Numbered from the stretch's first letter, positions 18,640 through 28,223 are shown. The stretch: DNA of 64,000 nt from Corallococcus macrosporus DSM 14697 (GCF_002305895.1 NZ_CP022203.1:5434501-5498500); one strand, 5' to 3'. Notes: generated from the sequence alone by a model not told the origin. A program made the numbers and translations.

Positions 18640-20388
18640 CTAGTCCTTCAACGTGAGGCTGCTCTCACCGTAGCCCAGCACGGTCGAGGCAGCGTCGCTG
18701 GTGACCGAGACGCCCAGGCCGCGCGCGAGGGTCTCCGCCAACGGGGGGCCATTGCGCGGCCGCGTGAACACAGCCAGGTCCGCGCCGGTCAGGGGGCGAT
18801 CCGGGCGCTGGAGCCGCTGGTTCAGCAGCGCCTGCTCGCGCTCGACGACGCGCAGGCATCGGCGCTCCAGGGCGAACGCGCTGGCGGCGACGCCAGCGAG
18901 TTCACCGCGGAGGGGCTCCGCCACGACCTTGTCTCCCGGCAGCCCGTGCGCGAAGAGCTCGGCCAGTCGCCGCTGGCTCGTGGCCTGCTCGGCGGGGTCC
19001 AGCTTCGCCAGCTCGTCCAGCGAGGTGCCTTGTGGCGTGCCGGGGAATGCCTCGCCGATGCGCGCGAACAACCAGCGGCTGAGCTTGATCTCACGCTGGT
19101 ATGTCTCGGCGAGTGGGAAATCGTCCCGGAGCAACGGGTAATGCGCGACATCGATGGGCGCCTCCACGAACTCCTGCAGCGCGGTGCGCGGGAGGTGTCC
19201 GGCGAACGCCGCCCGGAGCCGTTCGTGGAGCAGCCCCTGGGTCGCGCCGAGGAAGCGGACCACCGATTCGACGCGCTGCCCGAGCAGGCCGTAATCGAGC
19301 GCGGCGTCGAGATCGCCGAGGCGCGCCGCGATGTCGGGCTGGGCCTCGATGGGTGCCGGGGCCGAGCCGGTCAACACCTGCATGTATTCGTTGATCAGCG
19401 CCGGCGGCCCGGCGCACACGCCGTGCGGACCATGGAAGACCGCGTGACGCTCGGCATAGTCCACGATCGATTGCGCGGTGACGGGCTGCTCGGGGGCGTC
19501 GCGCACCAGGTCGTTGGTGACCAGGCGAACTCCGTCGATCAGCCGGAACATGGCCGCGAGCCCGCTGTCGAGCGCTCCGTTCGGCACCGGCTGGACGCCC
19601 CGCACCAGCACGTACCCGACCGACGCGAGCGTGCAGACGACCATCATGTGGAGCTCGCCCGCGGTGAGCACGCCCGGGGTCCGGGGCGGCATGCGCGCGA
19701 AGAAGGCCTTGCGGAACTGCTCGGTCAGCGAGAGCAGGTCCGGCCACTGACGCGCCATGCCCTTCATCGCGGTCACGTTCATCGGGCGTTCGCTCTGGTA
19801 GCGGCTCCCCGCGTAGTGGCACTGCTTGCGCACGGTGGGGAGATCGAGGAACAAGGTGCGCGGCGCGACGTTGTTCTCGCCCACTTGCCGGCCGTCACTG
19901 TCGAGCGCCGGATGCGCCACGCGGTAGACCGGCACGACCACCTCGAGGTTCGAGACCTCGAACGCCCGTCCGAACGCCTGTTCGGTCAGCACGGGGCAAC
20001 GGTTGTCGCGGGCGCTGAACGTGAGCGGCTCACGCCCGGCCGGCACCTCACCCAACCGCTCCGGGAAGGACACCGTGGTGCGGCCCGTGGGCGCATCCGA
20101 GACCCGCCTCAAAACCCCCTGTTCGATCAATGCTTCGAGCAGGTCCCGCATCTTGTCCCAGGAATGGGGCGCGCCGTCCGACCACGCCATGGCGTCAGCG
20201 GCTTGAAATTGCTCGACCTGAAGCAGCTTCTCACCCAGGGGCGCGATGTCCGGCTCGTCGAAGATGAGCTCCACCTCGCCATAGAAGAGGTGCAGGACCT
20301 GCTGGCCATTCCCCGCGTCGAGCCGGTCGTGCGTGAGCCGCCTTCGATTGGGAATGTAGAGCATCTCATCCGCTTGCAGCTGTGCCAT
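18640..20388 (-). CDS. Unrecognised 582-aa protein of the peptide-export operon
   Basis: I do not recognise this family. The first ~100 residues (MLYIPNRRRLTHDRL, LHLFYGEVELIFDEPD, LLEALIEQGVLRRV) look like a small beta-plus-winged-helix module, which in RiPP clusters would suggest a PqqD-like peptide-binding domain; that is a guess. The middle holds RTLFLDLPTVRKQCHYAGSR and WPDLLSLTEQFRKAFFARMP, and a long helical C-terminal part follows. There is no signal peptide and no obvious membrane segment, so it is probably cytosolic. The gene sits 6 bases after the TolC gene and 8 bases before the APH-like kinase. Its position makes it the best candidate for a modifying or precursor-handling enzyme in this system. 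Confidence 0.75.
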   Translation of the reverse strand: MAQLQADEMLYIPNRRRLTHDRLDAGNGQQVLHLFYGEVELIFDEPDIAPLGEKLLQVEQFQAADAMAWSDGAPHSWDKMRDLLEALIEQGVLRRVSDAPTGRTTVSFPERLGEVPAGREPLTFSARDNRCPVLTEQAFGRAFEVSNLEVVVPVYRVAHPALDSDGRQVGENNVAPRTLFLDLPTVRKQCHYAGSRYQSERPMNVTAMKGMARQWPDLLSLTEQFRKAFFARMPPRTPGVLTAGELHMMVVCTLASVGYVLVRGVQPVPNGALDSGLAAMFRLIDGVRLVTNDLVRDAPEQPVTAQSIVDYAERHAVFHGPHGVCAGPPALINEYMQVLTGSAPAPIEAQPDIAARLGDLDAALDYGLLGQRVESVVRFLGATQGLLHERLRAAFAGHLPRTALQEFVEAPIDVAHYPLLRDDFPLAETYQREIKLSRWLFARIGEAFPGTPQGTSLDELAKLDPAEQATSQRRLAELFAHGLPGDKVVAEPLRGELAGVAASAFALERRCLRVVEREQALLNQRLQRPDRPLTGADLAVFTRPRNGPPLAETLARGLGVSVTSDAASTVLGYGESSLTLKD

Positions 20389-20394
20389 GGCTTC

Positions 20395-21894
20395 TCACTC
20401 CCGCTTCAGTGTGACGTCGCGCGACCAGGTGCCGCCGAGCGAGCGATAGACCTCGACGCGATGGTTGAGCAGCAGCCGTTGCGCCTGCAGGCTTGCGCGC
20501 TCGAGCCCGACCAGATTCGTCAGGGCGGTGAGCACCGTCAGATAGTCCGAATGCCCCTGCTCGAAGAGCCGCCTCGCCTCATCCAGGAGCTGCTGCCCGA
20601 GCTGGACCTGCGCCCGCAGGCTGCGCAGGCTCGTCGCCTCGTTCTCCTCCCGAACCACGGCATCCTGCACCCGTCCGATCGCGGTGTGCAGCGCGAGCTG
20701 GTATTGGATTTCGCGACGCTGGAGCTGGATCGGCAGTCGCATGTACTCGGTGACGCGCCTTCCGTCGAACAGGGCCCAGGTCAGGTTCACCCCGACGACG
20801 GACTCGCGCAGGGCCGGCTCCGAGAGGCCGACCTTCAACGCGCCCACGTTGCCCACCAGTTGAATCGTCGGGAGCCAGCTCGCCAGGTTCGCGTTGATGC
20901 GGTGATCGATCTCCGCGACGCGAAGCTCCGCGAGCCGCATCTCGGGCGTGTTCACGTTCAGGTCGCCCGGCGTTCCGAGCTCCGGTGGGGGCGGGAGATC
21001 GGGAAGCTGTCGATCGAGTGGAACAACGTCGTCGGCGGGAGTGGGTACCCGGCCCAGCAGCGCCTTCAGCTCCGAGTTCAAGAGCGCGTTCCGGGTGGCG
21101 ATCAGCGGCACCTGCGATTCGAGGTTCACCAGCAACTGCTCCTGCTGCAGCACCACGAGCCGGGGCGTGAGGTGCTGCTCGAACCGCGCTCGAACCAGCC
21201 GGAGCAGCTCCTTGTTGTAGTCAATCTGCCGCAGCGTGAGGTCCCGGAGCGCGCGGGCCTCGAGGATGTCGAACCAGACCTGGGTGATCCGCACCGCGAG
21301 GTCCTGGATGCGGCCCTCGGTGAGCTGCCGCTGCTGCTCGGCGAAGTTCATTCCCGCGCGCCGCTGCGCACCGAGGGCTCCAAACAGGTCGACCTGGTAG
21401 GTCACGCCGAAACCGACGGTGGCCAGGTCGTACTCGGCCCGGGTTGGCGGCGCGGGCGGAAGGTTGGCGTTGGCGACGACATGACTCAGTCCCGCCGGGT
21501 TCAGGATGCCGACCTGGAGCGGGTACCACCAACCTTGCGGCACGTTGGGGTCGAGCTGGTTCTCGTAGATCAACTCCCGCACCTCGCGCAGGACCAGGTT
21601 GTCGCCGAAACACTCCTGGATGGCCATGTCGAGCGCCGGATCGGCGAACGCCGTCCACCAGACTGCGTCCTGGGTAAGGCGCTCGGCTGGCTGCGCGGGC
21701 ACGCCCTCCTTCGACGGCCGCGGGCTTGGAACTCTGCCCTCGGGTGCGCTGGACGGTGGGGGCGGCTCGGTGCGCAGTTCGCTGGAGGTCGAGTAGCTGC
21801 TCGGCGTCGGAGGCGGTTTGACGACGACGGGACGAACCAGCTCGCAACCGGAGCAGGTCATCACGAGGAGGGCGAGCGTAAGTCGAAGTCTCAT
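20395..21894 (-). CDS. TolC-family outer-membrane lipoprotein
   Basis: 499 residues. It starts at MRLRLTLALLVMTCSGC with a lipidated Cys17, then a proline/serine linker and two TolC-type halves of long helices and short strands (TYQVDLFGALGAQRRAG, VNLTWALFDGRRVTEY). This is the outer-membrane factor (NodT/OprM type) of a tripartite exporter. The ATG overlaps the stop of the upstream ABC gene (ATGA), which fixes the start although the frame is open about 290 bases further. Together with the HlyD protein and the two ABC proteins it forms a complete route from cytosol to outside. Confidence 0.92.
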   Translation of the reverse strand: MRLRLTLALLVMTCSGCELVRPVVVKPPPTPSSYSTSSELRTEPPPPSSAPEGRVPSPRPSKEGVPAQPAERLTQDAVWWTAFADPALDMAIQECFGDNLVLREVRELIYENQLDPNVPQGWWYPLQVGILNPAGLSHVVANANLPPAPPTRAEYDLATVGFGVTYQVDLFGALGAQRRAGMNFAEQQRQLTEGRIQDLAVRITQVWFDILEARALRDLTLRQIDYNKELLRLVRARFEQHLTPRLVVLQQEQLLVNLESQVPLIATRNALLNSELKALLGRVPTPADDVVPLDRQLPDLPPPPELGTPGDLNVNTPEMRLAELRVAEIDHRINANLASWLPTIQLVGNVGALKVGLSEPALRESVVGVNLTWALFDGRRVTEYMRLPIQLQRREIQYQLALHTAIGRVQDAVVREENEATSLRSLRAQVQLGQQLLDEARRLFEQGHSDYLTVLTALTNLVGLERASLQAQRLLLNHRVEVYRSLGGTWSRDVTLKRE

Positions 21895-24002
21895 GGGTGG
21901 CTGACGACCACGAGGGCTTTGGCGTGGTTGAGGACGCAGCGCTGCGCGACCCGCATGGTCTCGGGATCGAGGGAGGCGAAGCTCTCGTCGAGGATGACCA
22001 GCTCGACCCCCTGCAGCAGCGTGCGCGCGATGTAGAGCCGGCTCTTCTCGCCGTGCGAGAGCTGCCAGCCGGTCTCGCCGATCATCTCCTCGAGGCCGGC
22101 GGGCATCTTGGCGACCAGCTCGTCCAGCCCGAGCTCCTTGCACAGCGCGGCGGCCTTGGCCCGCAGCTCGGGCGAGGTCGGCCACTCGCGCCCGAGCAGG
22201 AGGTTGTACGCGAAGCTGCCGGACAGGACGTGGTTCTCGTGGAACTGCGGCGCGGCGGTGATGCGCTTGCGCCAGCCCGAGGCGCCGAACGTCGCGCGGT
22301 CCAACGCGTGCAACAGCATCACACCGCCCTGCGGCGTCCTCAGGCCCGTCAACAGCGACACCAGCGTCGACTTGCCACCGCCCGATGGGCCCTCCAGCAG
22401 GATGCGGTCGCCCTGCGCGATCTGGAACGAGCAGTTCTCGAGCACCGGCCGGGTGCGCGCGTCGTGCCGGAAGGTCACGCCCCGCGCCTCGATGAGGGTT
22501 CCGCTGGCGGCGTCGGTCTGCTTGCCGCCCTCCATGTCGAGAGGGACTTTCGATTCGAGCTCGGGGCGGCCCACCGCGAGCAACAAGTCGCGGATCTGCT
22601 CGAACGACACCGCCGCCTGGGAGACCTGCTGGAAGTAGACGGCGACCTCGTCGAAGGCTCGCAGCGCGAGCAAGATGCCGCCCACGGACACCGCCAGCGC
22701 GCTGGCATTGGCCGTGCCGATGCTGAACGCCGGCAGCAACGACAGCAGGGCGATAACCAACCAGCCGTCGCGCAGGAGCGCGGTCAGCTGCATGGTCCGG
22801 CGGTCCATGACCTTCGAGGTCTCGGAGTAGGAGCTCAAGCGGACGTCTTCGCCATCATGCCAGCGCTCGAGTGGGAGCTGCGCCAGCCGCGTTCGATGGC
22901 CGAGCATGCGCTCGAGCAGGTCGTGGGTGATGTCGACGCGCGCGCTCGACCACGCCCGTTGGACGCCGTAGTGGCGGCGCGCGAGGACGAACGCGACCAC
23001 GACCCACAGGACGAGCACCATCGCCTGGGGCCACCCTCCCGCCCCGAGCACGAGGATGACGCCCGCCAGGAGCAGGTCGACGAGCGACAACACCGCGAGC
23101 AAGGCGCCGCCGACCGCGAGCTGCTCGACGACCTCGGCCTCGGCGACGCGGCCGAAATGGCGGCCGATGCCGTCGAGCCGCACCTCGTCGGGGGTCAGCT
23201 TGAGGGTTCCCGCGAGGAGCTGCTGCTTCAGCAGCGTTCCGAGCCGGATCGAGAACACGCCCTGCCACCACACCTCGAGCATGCGGAGCGGAATCGCGCA
23301 CGCGATGACGGCGATCCACCCCAAGAACCAGCCGGTCTCGAGGCGGGCCTGGAGCGCGGCGCGGCCGAGCAACCAGAACGAGCCAGCCAGCACCAGCGAG
23401 AGCAGCGTGTGGCTCACGAGGATGCCGGCCACGAGCGACGGGATGTCGCCGAGCAGCGTCCGCCGGCTCGCGGTGCGCCTGGGGCGCATGATCCAGCCGG
23501 TGCGCAACTGCGCCTGGCCGAGCCGCTGCAGCAGCATCTTTGAGCGGGCGTGCTCGCGCGCACGGGGCGACATCTCCACGCCGCCGAGCAGCTGGTCCAC
23601 CTCGGAGACGGTGGCTTCCTGCTCTTCTCGCAGGAGCGCGAGCGCGCTCTTCGTCTGGAGCGAAACCACCGTGGCGTCGCGCGCGAGCAGGCGCAGCTTC
23701 CCGCGCCGCGTCCCCAGCAGCACCAGATAGGACGGGACGCCGTCTCGTCGGACCTGGAGGATGCAGGGCGCGGCGCGTTCGAGGACGTCGGGCAGCTCGT
23801 GGTAGAGCGGCGTGATGGGCTCGAGCTCCACGCCGAGTCGATCTCCGAGCGCGAACATCCAGACCCGGCTCGGCTCGACGGCCGCCGCGGGCGGGGCGAT
23901 CTCGCCCGCAGGCCTGCCATAGCCTTGCCTCTGCGCCAGCTGCTCCAGCGCGTCGGACAGTCGCTCGACCGGCCACAACAGTTCGGAGTGCGAGCGCGTC
24001 AT
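21891..24002 (-). CDS. ABC transporter, second half-transporter (NHLM ABC2-like)
   Basis: 703 residues. About 150 N-terminal residues resemble a degenerate C39 domain (PCILQVRRDGVPSYLVLL, LRLLARDATVV) with no catalytic cysteine and with serine where the active paralogue has histidine. Six hydrophobic segments span about 185-470. The ATPase domain has Walker A GPSGGGKST, Walker B LVILDESF and a switch histidine at the very end (VVSHP). The signature motif is LSHGE rather than LSGGQ, so this half may be a weak or non-canonical ATPase. The start is set by ATGA overlap with the upstream ABC gene. It matches the ABC2 partner of NHLM-type peptide export systems. Confidence 0.9.
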   Translation of the reverse strand: MTRSHSELLWPVERLSDALEQLAQRQGYGRPAGEIAPPAAAVEPSRVWMFALGDRLGVELEPITPLYHELPDVLERAAPCILQVRRDGVPSYLVLLGTRRGKLRLLARDATVVSLQTKSALALLREEQEATVSEVDQLLGGVEMSPRAREHARSKMLLQRLGQAQLRTGWIMRPRRTASRRTLLGDIPSLVAGILVSHTLLSLVLAGSFWLLGRAALQARLETGWFLGWIAVIACAIPLRMLEVWWQGVFSIRLGTLLKQQLLAGTLKLTPDEVRLDGIGRHFGRVAEAEVVEQLAVGGALLAVLSLVDLLLAGVILVLGAGGWPQAMVLVLWVVVAFVLARRHYGVQRAWSSARVDITHDLLERMLGHRTRLAQLPLERWHDGEDVRLSSYSETSKVMDRRTMQLTALLRDGWLVIALLSLLPAFSIGTANASALAVSVGGILLALRAFDEVAVYFQQVSQAAVSFEQIRDLLLAVGRPELESKVPLDMEGGKQTDAASGTLIEARGVTFRHDARTRPVLENCSFQIAQGDRILLEGPSGGGKSTLVSLLTGLRTPQGGVMLLHALDRATFGASGWRKRITAAPQFHENHVLSGSFAYNLLLGREWPTSPELRAKAAALCKELGLDELVAKMPAGLEEMIGETGWQLSHGEKSRLYIARTLLQGVELVILDESFASLDPETMRVAQRCVLNHAKALVVVSHP

Positions 24003-26728
24003 CCCGTCAGCTCCAGCTCGCCCGCGGCGGGCTCCGCGGCCGGCGTCTCCACCGGCTTCGGCGCCGGCCTCTCCACCAGTTGGCCGTCCGAAAGCCACCA
24101 ATGGCGCCAGCGCCCATCGCCCCAGAGCAGGGTGCGGTTCTCCTGGTCGGCGCGGAGGAGCACGGCGTACCGCGACTCCTTGTTCGCGAGCAGCTCCTTC
24201 GGCGGCCCGTTCTCGAGGATCCGACCGTTCTCGATCACGAGCACGCGATCGAACTCCTGGGTGTGCTCGACGTCGTGGGTGACACAGAGGAGCGTGATGT
24301 CTGCCCAGAGCCGCCGGGACTCGGCGAGGAGCCGCGCGCGCCGGTCGCGATCGAGACCGCGAAAGGGCTCGTCGAGGATGGCCAGGCGTACGCCGGAGCG
24401 AAGCATCGCGCGCGCCAGGCGCACGCGCTGACCCTGGCCGCCCGAGACCAGCCCTCCGCCTTCGCCCAACGACGTCTGCAGCCCGTCTGGAAGCGCCTCG
24501 AGGATGTCGAGCATCTCAGCCCCCTTGAGCGCCCCCGACAGTGACCAGCCCTGCGCACCGTCGTTGCCATACCGGATGTTGTCGATGAGGCTCTGGTTCC
24601 AGAGACTGATTGCCGGATCCACCCAGGCCGTGGTGCGCCGCAGCCGCTCGACAGCGGCCTGATCGAGCACCTTCCCGTCGACCTTGATCTCGCCGCGCGC
24701 CGGCCGGAGCCAGCCGAGCAAGAGGCCGACCAGCGTCGACTTGCCTGCTCCGGAGACCCCGACCACGGCCACGTGCTCGCCGGGGGCGATGTTCAAGGAG
24801 ACCTTGTCGAGGATGGTGTGACCTCCGCCTTTGACGCGGACCTTCTCCATCACGATCGAAACGCCGCTCGTGGCGTCCGCGGACGCGGCGGGCTCCTGCA
24901 CTGGCGCCTCGGGCCGGGCCGGCGGCGCCTTGATGTCGCCGATGACGTCGAGGAGCCGGCGTACCCGGTTCATCGCATTCGGGAACGTGCGGCTCAGCAG
25001 CATCAGCCGCTGGCCGAGGATGGGCAACCGCAGCGCCCAATAGACGACCAACAACACCAGCGAGGCCCGATCGGTGCCCGCGAGGTACGAATAGACGAGC
25101 AGCATGACGAGGCCGTAGCCCACCAGCATCAGCCCGCCTTCGAACCCGACCGACAACGTCTGGAGCCAATAGCGCGCCTTGGTCCAACTGACGAGCAAGG
25201 TCTCCTGCGCGCGGCGCAGCGACCGCTCGGCGCCGTGGATGCGGATCGGCGTGAGCCCGACGAGCGCGTTCAAGGTGAATCCGCTGAGCGCGCCTGCGTG
25301 CATTTGCACGCGCAGGTCGGGCTCGAAGAGCAGCTTCTGCGCGACCAGGGGCACGAGCAGCGTGACCGCCGCGAGCGCGAGCACGAGGTGCCAGGCGTGC
25401 GGTGCGGCCCAGATGAGCGCGGCGGTGATGCTCGCGACTTCGAGCGACAGGATCGAGGCCTGCGCGAGCAGGAGCGGCAACGACCGCATCGCCTGGATGT
25501 TGTGCGTGCGAGACGCCATGTCGGAGGCGAGCCGGCTCTGGAAGTAGCGGTCCTCCATCTCGGGGAGCTTCTCGAAATACGCCTTCCGCAGCCGCACCTC
25601 GAGCCGGCGGCCGATGCCGAGCAGTCCCAGTGAAATGGGGATTTGGATGAGCATGAAGCAGAGCGCGACGCCCGCGAGGACGGCCATGCCCGTCGCGCGC
25701 TGCGCGAACGTGCCGAGGTCGCGCCCCAGGTCGAGCACGCCACGGAGCATCAGCGCTTGCAGGATCCGCCCGAAGGTGGCGAACACCAGTCCCACCGCGA
25801 TCAGGCCCGGAACGACCCACGAGTCTTCGCCTCGCAAGCGGAGCAGCGTGCGCGCCGGGCTCGTCTGCCTGGCGACGAGCTCCGTCGCCAGGTCGCTCGC
25901 GAGGACGGCTCTCGGCGCGTCTTCGCCTTCGCGCGGAGCCTCGCGCCAACCGCGAACCCGCATCAGCACCGCGCCGGACATCAACAGCTCGCCCTCCGCC
26001 TCGGGGTTGGGGCGAACGGACCAGTAGGCGGCGGGAATGGGCACTTCGCCGGAGTCGTCCTTCGCCATCATGGACTGAAGCAGGCCCGCCGCCGTCCGGC
26101 CTCGCCGGATGGCGCCCGCGCGGATCATCGCTTCGGACGCCCGGCACGCGGCGTCGAGCCTGGCGATCGACAAATACCCGGGGTCCTCAAGCGCCCGGGC
26201 CACCAGCGCCCGCGCCTGCGTCTCACCCAGGTTCAGCAGGCGGCGCTCGAACGTCGCGACCGCCTCCTCGGACCCGGCCCATTCACGCCAGCCGTCCGCC
26301 GGAACGGACGTGGTGTGCTGGTACAGGTGGCTCAGCAGCGTCGAGATCCGGGTCCAGTGCCGGCCCGCCGCCGGGTCCATGACCTGGATGAACGGGCCGA
26401 CGCGATTCCACAGCACCACGAAGTGCGGCCGTCCTCCCGCGCTGAGCGTGACGATGATGGCGGGAAGCGCCTTGGCTTCGGGGACCATCACGTGGTCGAG
26501 CGGAAGCATCACCTGCTCGGAGTCGAGCCCGAGCTGGTTCGCGACTTCATCCAAGGTGACGATCGAGGTGCCATCGACGTCCGTCTGACACACTTCGCGA
26601 AGGACGCGATAGTTGAGCTCGGCGCCCATCCCCGCGAACAGGCTCTTGAGTGAAGCGGGGCCACAATCCGTCGCCGAGATCTGAATCACCTCGGGAATTA
26701 TCGAGCGCCGGCGCCTGGGAGGAGTCAT
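23999..26728 (-). CDS. Peptidase-containing ABC transporter (C39; NHLM ABC1-like)
   Basis: 909 residues. The N-terminal C39 peptidase is intact: Cys22 in ATDCGPASLKSLF, His102 in PHFVVLW and Asp118 in VMDPAAG. Such domains cut leader peptides after a double glycine during export. A region of about 150 residues (150-300) separates it from the membrane domain (about 305-600). The C-terminal ATPase has Walker A GVSGAGKST, signature LVSGGQGQRVRLARA, Walker B LAILDEPF and VTHD. At 909 residues it is longer than typical ~700-residue peptidase ABC exporters because of that insert. It starts 2 bases after the HlyD stop. With ABC2 it should form the inner-membrane exporter and leader protease. Confidence 0.93.
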   Translation of the reverse strand: MTPPRRRRSIIPEVIQISATDCGPASLKSLFAGMGAELNYRVLREVCQTDVDGTSIVTLDEVANQLGLDSEQVMLPLDHVMVPEAKALPAIIVTLSAGGRPHFVVLWNRVGPFIQVMDPAAGRHWTRISTLLSHLYQHTTSVPADGWREWAGSEEAVATFERRLLNLGETQARALVARALEDPGYLSIARLDAACRASEAMIRAGAIRRGRTAAGLLQSMMAKDDSGEVPIPAAYWSVRPNPEAEGELLMSGAVLMRVRGWREAPREGEDAPRAVLASDLATELVARQTSPARTLLRLRGEDSWVVPGLIAVGLVFATFGRILQALMLRGVLDLGRDLGTFAQRATGMAVLAGVALCFMLIQIPISLGLLGIGRRLEVRLRKAYFEKLPEMEDRYFQSRLASDMASRTHNIQAMRSLPLLLAQASILSLEVASITAALIWAAPHAWHLVLALAAVTLLVPLVAQKLLFEPDLRVQMHAGALSGFTLNALVGLTPIRIHGAERSLRRAQETLLVSWTKARYWLQTLSVGFEGGLMLVGYGLVMLLVYSYLAGTDRASLVLLVVYWALRLPILGQRLMLLSRTFPNAMNRVRRLLDVIGDIKAPPARPEAPVQEPAASADATSGVSIVMEKVRVKGGGHTILDKVSLNIAPGEHVAVVGVSGAGKSTLVGLLLGWLRPARGEIKVDGKVLDQAAVERLRRTTAWVDPAISLWNQSLIDNIRYGNDGAQGWSLSGALKGAEMLDILEALPDGLQTSLGEGGGLVSGGQGQRVRLARAMLRSGVRLAILDEPFRGLDRDRRARLLAESRRLWADITLLCVTHDVEHTQEFDRVLVIENGRILENGPPKELLANKESRYAVLLRADQENRTLLWGDGRWRHWWLSDGQLVERPAPKPVETPAAEPAAGELELTG

Positions 26729-26730
26729 GG

Positions 26731-27948
26731 TCAGCGGGCCACGGCTTCGGGCCGGAACACGGTCACGGGCGGCTCTTCAGGCTGCGGATTCCATTCGCCG
26801 ACCGCCCGCATCAGCAGCGCGACAGGCGACGCCCGCGCGACCTCGACCTCCACCGCCAGGGTCATGCCGTGGCGCAGTTGGATGCGCGGATCCTCCGGCG
26901 GCGCGAAACTGAGCTCGACGCGCACCGTCCCGGGGATGGCCTCGGGCGTGGCGGTCTGGCCGGGCTCGGTCCCGACGGCCGTCACCCTGGCGGGGACCGT
27001 GCCGTAGATGGTCGTCGGGTAGCCGTCGAGCTTGAGGCGCGCCATTTGACCGGGATGGATCAATCCGACGACCTCCTTCGGGAACCGCGCGCGCACCCGC
27101 ACCTCGGCATCGCTCGCCAGGATGGTGCCGACCCGCTGCCCGTCGGCGATGAACGCTCCCGAGCCGAGCTCCGCCACGTCCACCATGTGGCCCGTGGCCG
27201 GCGCCCGATACAGCTTCTGCGCAATCTGGTACTCGAGGCGGTCGATCACGCCCTGGAGCTCCCGGATCCGCCCCTCGGCCCCCAGCGCCTCGCGCTCGAG
27301 TGCCAGCAACTGCGCGGCGAGGGCCTGACGGCGCACGTCCTGCTCGCGCCGCAGTCGGATGAGCGCCAGGCCCTGCGCCGTCTGCGCGAAGCGGAGCGCG
27401 TCGACATCGGTCGTGCGCTCGAGCTTCTCCATCTCCGAGACCGCGCCCGCCGGGCTCTTGAGGGCCAGCTCCGCGCGTTCCACCGCGAGCCGGTGCCTGG
27501 GCGCCAGCTCCTGCTCCCTCTCCAGCGCCTCCTTGACCGCGACCTCGTCCACCCGCGCCGTCAAAGCCGCCTCTTCCTGCTTGTTGGTGATCTGCTGGCG
27601 GATGATGGCGAGCTCCTTCTCGGTCGCGGCGAGCGTCGCCTTGCTCCGCTCGAGCTCGAGGCGCTCGGCCCGTGTGTCGAACTCGATGAGCAGGTCGCCT
27701 TCCTTGACCTCATGGTCGAGCTTGAGCCGCGAGAACACGACCCTGCCCGCGCTGGGCGGCTCGATGCGATGGACGGCGTTGTGTGGCTCGATCCGGGCCT
27801 GTGAGCTGGCTTTTACGAGCGGGACCTTGGCGAACAGCGACCAGGCGATGAGCCCGCCGGCGCACACCACCATCAGAGCGACGAACACGAGGCGCGTGTC
27901 CGACTCGTAATTCAGGGAACGAAGGGTTCGCTCGAAGGGATATGCCAT
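26731..27948 (-). CDS. HlyD-family adaptor of the peptide exporter
   Basis: 405 residues, first gene of the operon. It has a single membrane segment at about 21-42 (LVFVALMVVCAGGLIAWSLF), a lipoyl/barrel part (IEPPSAGRVVFSRLKLDHEV), a long coiled coil (about 105-235) and a C-terminal beta domain. It bridges the inner-membrane ABC proteins to the TolC-like protein across the periplasm, as in NHLM bacteriocin secretion proteins. The next gene starts only 2 bases after its stop. A TTGACA lies at 27985-27990 on this strand, but no good -10 is placed behind it. Confidence 0.92.
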   Translation of the reverse strand: MAYPFERTLRSLNYESDTRLVFVALMVVCAGGLIAWSLFAKVPLVKASSQARIEPHNAVHRIEPPSAGRVVFSRLKLDHEVKEGDLLIEFDTRAERLELERSKATLAATEKELAIIRQQITNKQEEAALTARVDEVAVKEALEREQELAPRHRLAVERAELALKSPAGAVSEMEKLERTTDVDALRFAQTAQGLALIRLRREQDVRRQALAAQLLALEREALGAEGRIRELQGVIDRLEYQIAQKLYRAPATGHMVDVAELGSGAFIADGQRVGTILASDAEVRVRARFPKEVVGLIHPGQMARLKLDGYPTTIYGTVPARVTAVGTEPGQTATPEAIPGTVRVELSFAPPEDPRIQLRHGMTLAVEVEVARASPVALLMRAVGEWNPQPEEPPVTVFRPEAVAR

Positions 27949-28107
27949 GGTCCGTCAACCAAAGTCGCCTTAATGGTCGCGCCCTGTCAACACCTCGGCC
28001 ACTGCTTTGCGATTCACGCTCCCGTTGTCTGAACAGGCGCGCTTCGATGTGACGCGGGAATTCGCTCTCATCGCCGCAATGCGTTGCAAATAAATCACGG
28101 GTTCGAT

Positions 28108-28137
28108 TTGACATCCCGTTTTGAGTACACGTAGCGT
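28108..28137 (+). promoter_or_regulatory. Promoter for the 14-codon peptide gene
   Basis: Perfect -35 TTGACA at 28108-28113, an 18-base spacer and -10 TAGCGT at 28132-28137, leaving about 27 bases to the tiny ORF. The surrounding DNA is clearly lower in GC than the flanking genes. Confidence 0.55.
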
Positions 28138-28163
28138 TCAACACGAAAGAAAGGAGGCACGAC

Positions 28164-28208
28164 ATGAAGATCAAGATCCACGTTCGCGGCGGCCCCAAGG
28201 CGCGCTAG
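28164..28208 (+). CDS. Tiny 14-aa ORF, candidate double-glycine peptide precursor
   Basis: The ORF reads MKIKIHVRGGPKAR and then TAG. It is preceded by AAGGAGG with a 6-base spacer, one of the strongest ribosome sites seen in this window, and by a sigma70-like promoter; a strong hairpin with a T-rich tail follows. The GG at residues 9-10 is what a C39 peptidase recognises. The neighbouring divergent operon encodes such a peptidase-exporter, which would leave the tetrapeptide PKAR if it cut after GG. The peptide is very basic (3 Lys, 2 Arg, 1 His). Its codons are GC3-rich like host genes. I know of no named family. Alternatives are a regulatory leader peptide or a chance ORF. Confidence 0.6.
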   Translation: MKIKIHVRGGPKAR

Positions 28209-28223
28209 TAGTCAGTCGTTTTG

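Noticed and set aside
21895-22185. N-terminal extension of the TolC gene by 97 codons
   Set aside because: The extension is alanine/arginine filler over the ABC gene; the lipoprotein signal at MRLRLTLALLV and the ATGA overlap fix the start at 21894.
27962-27990. Promoter for the HlyD operon (TTGACA at 27985-27990 on the minus strand)
   Set aside because: No acceptable -10 hexamer lies 16-18 bases downstream, so it was not listed as a feature.
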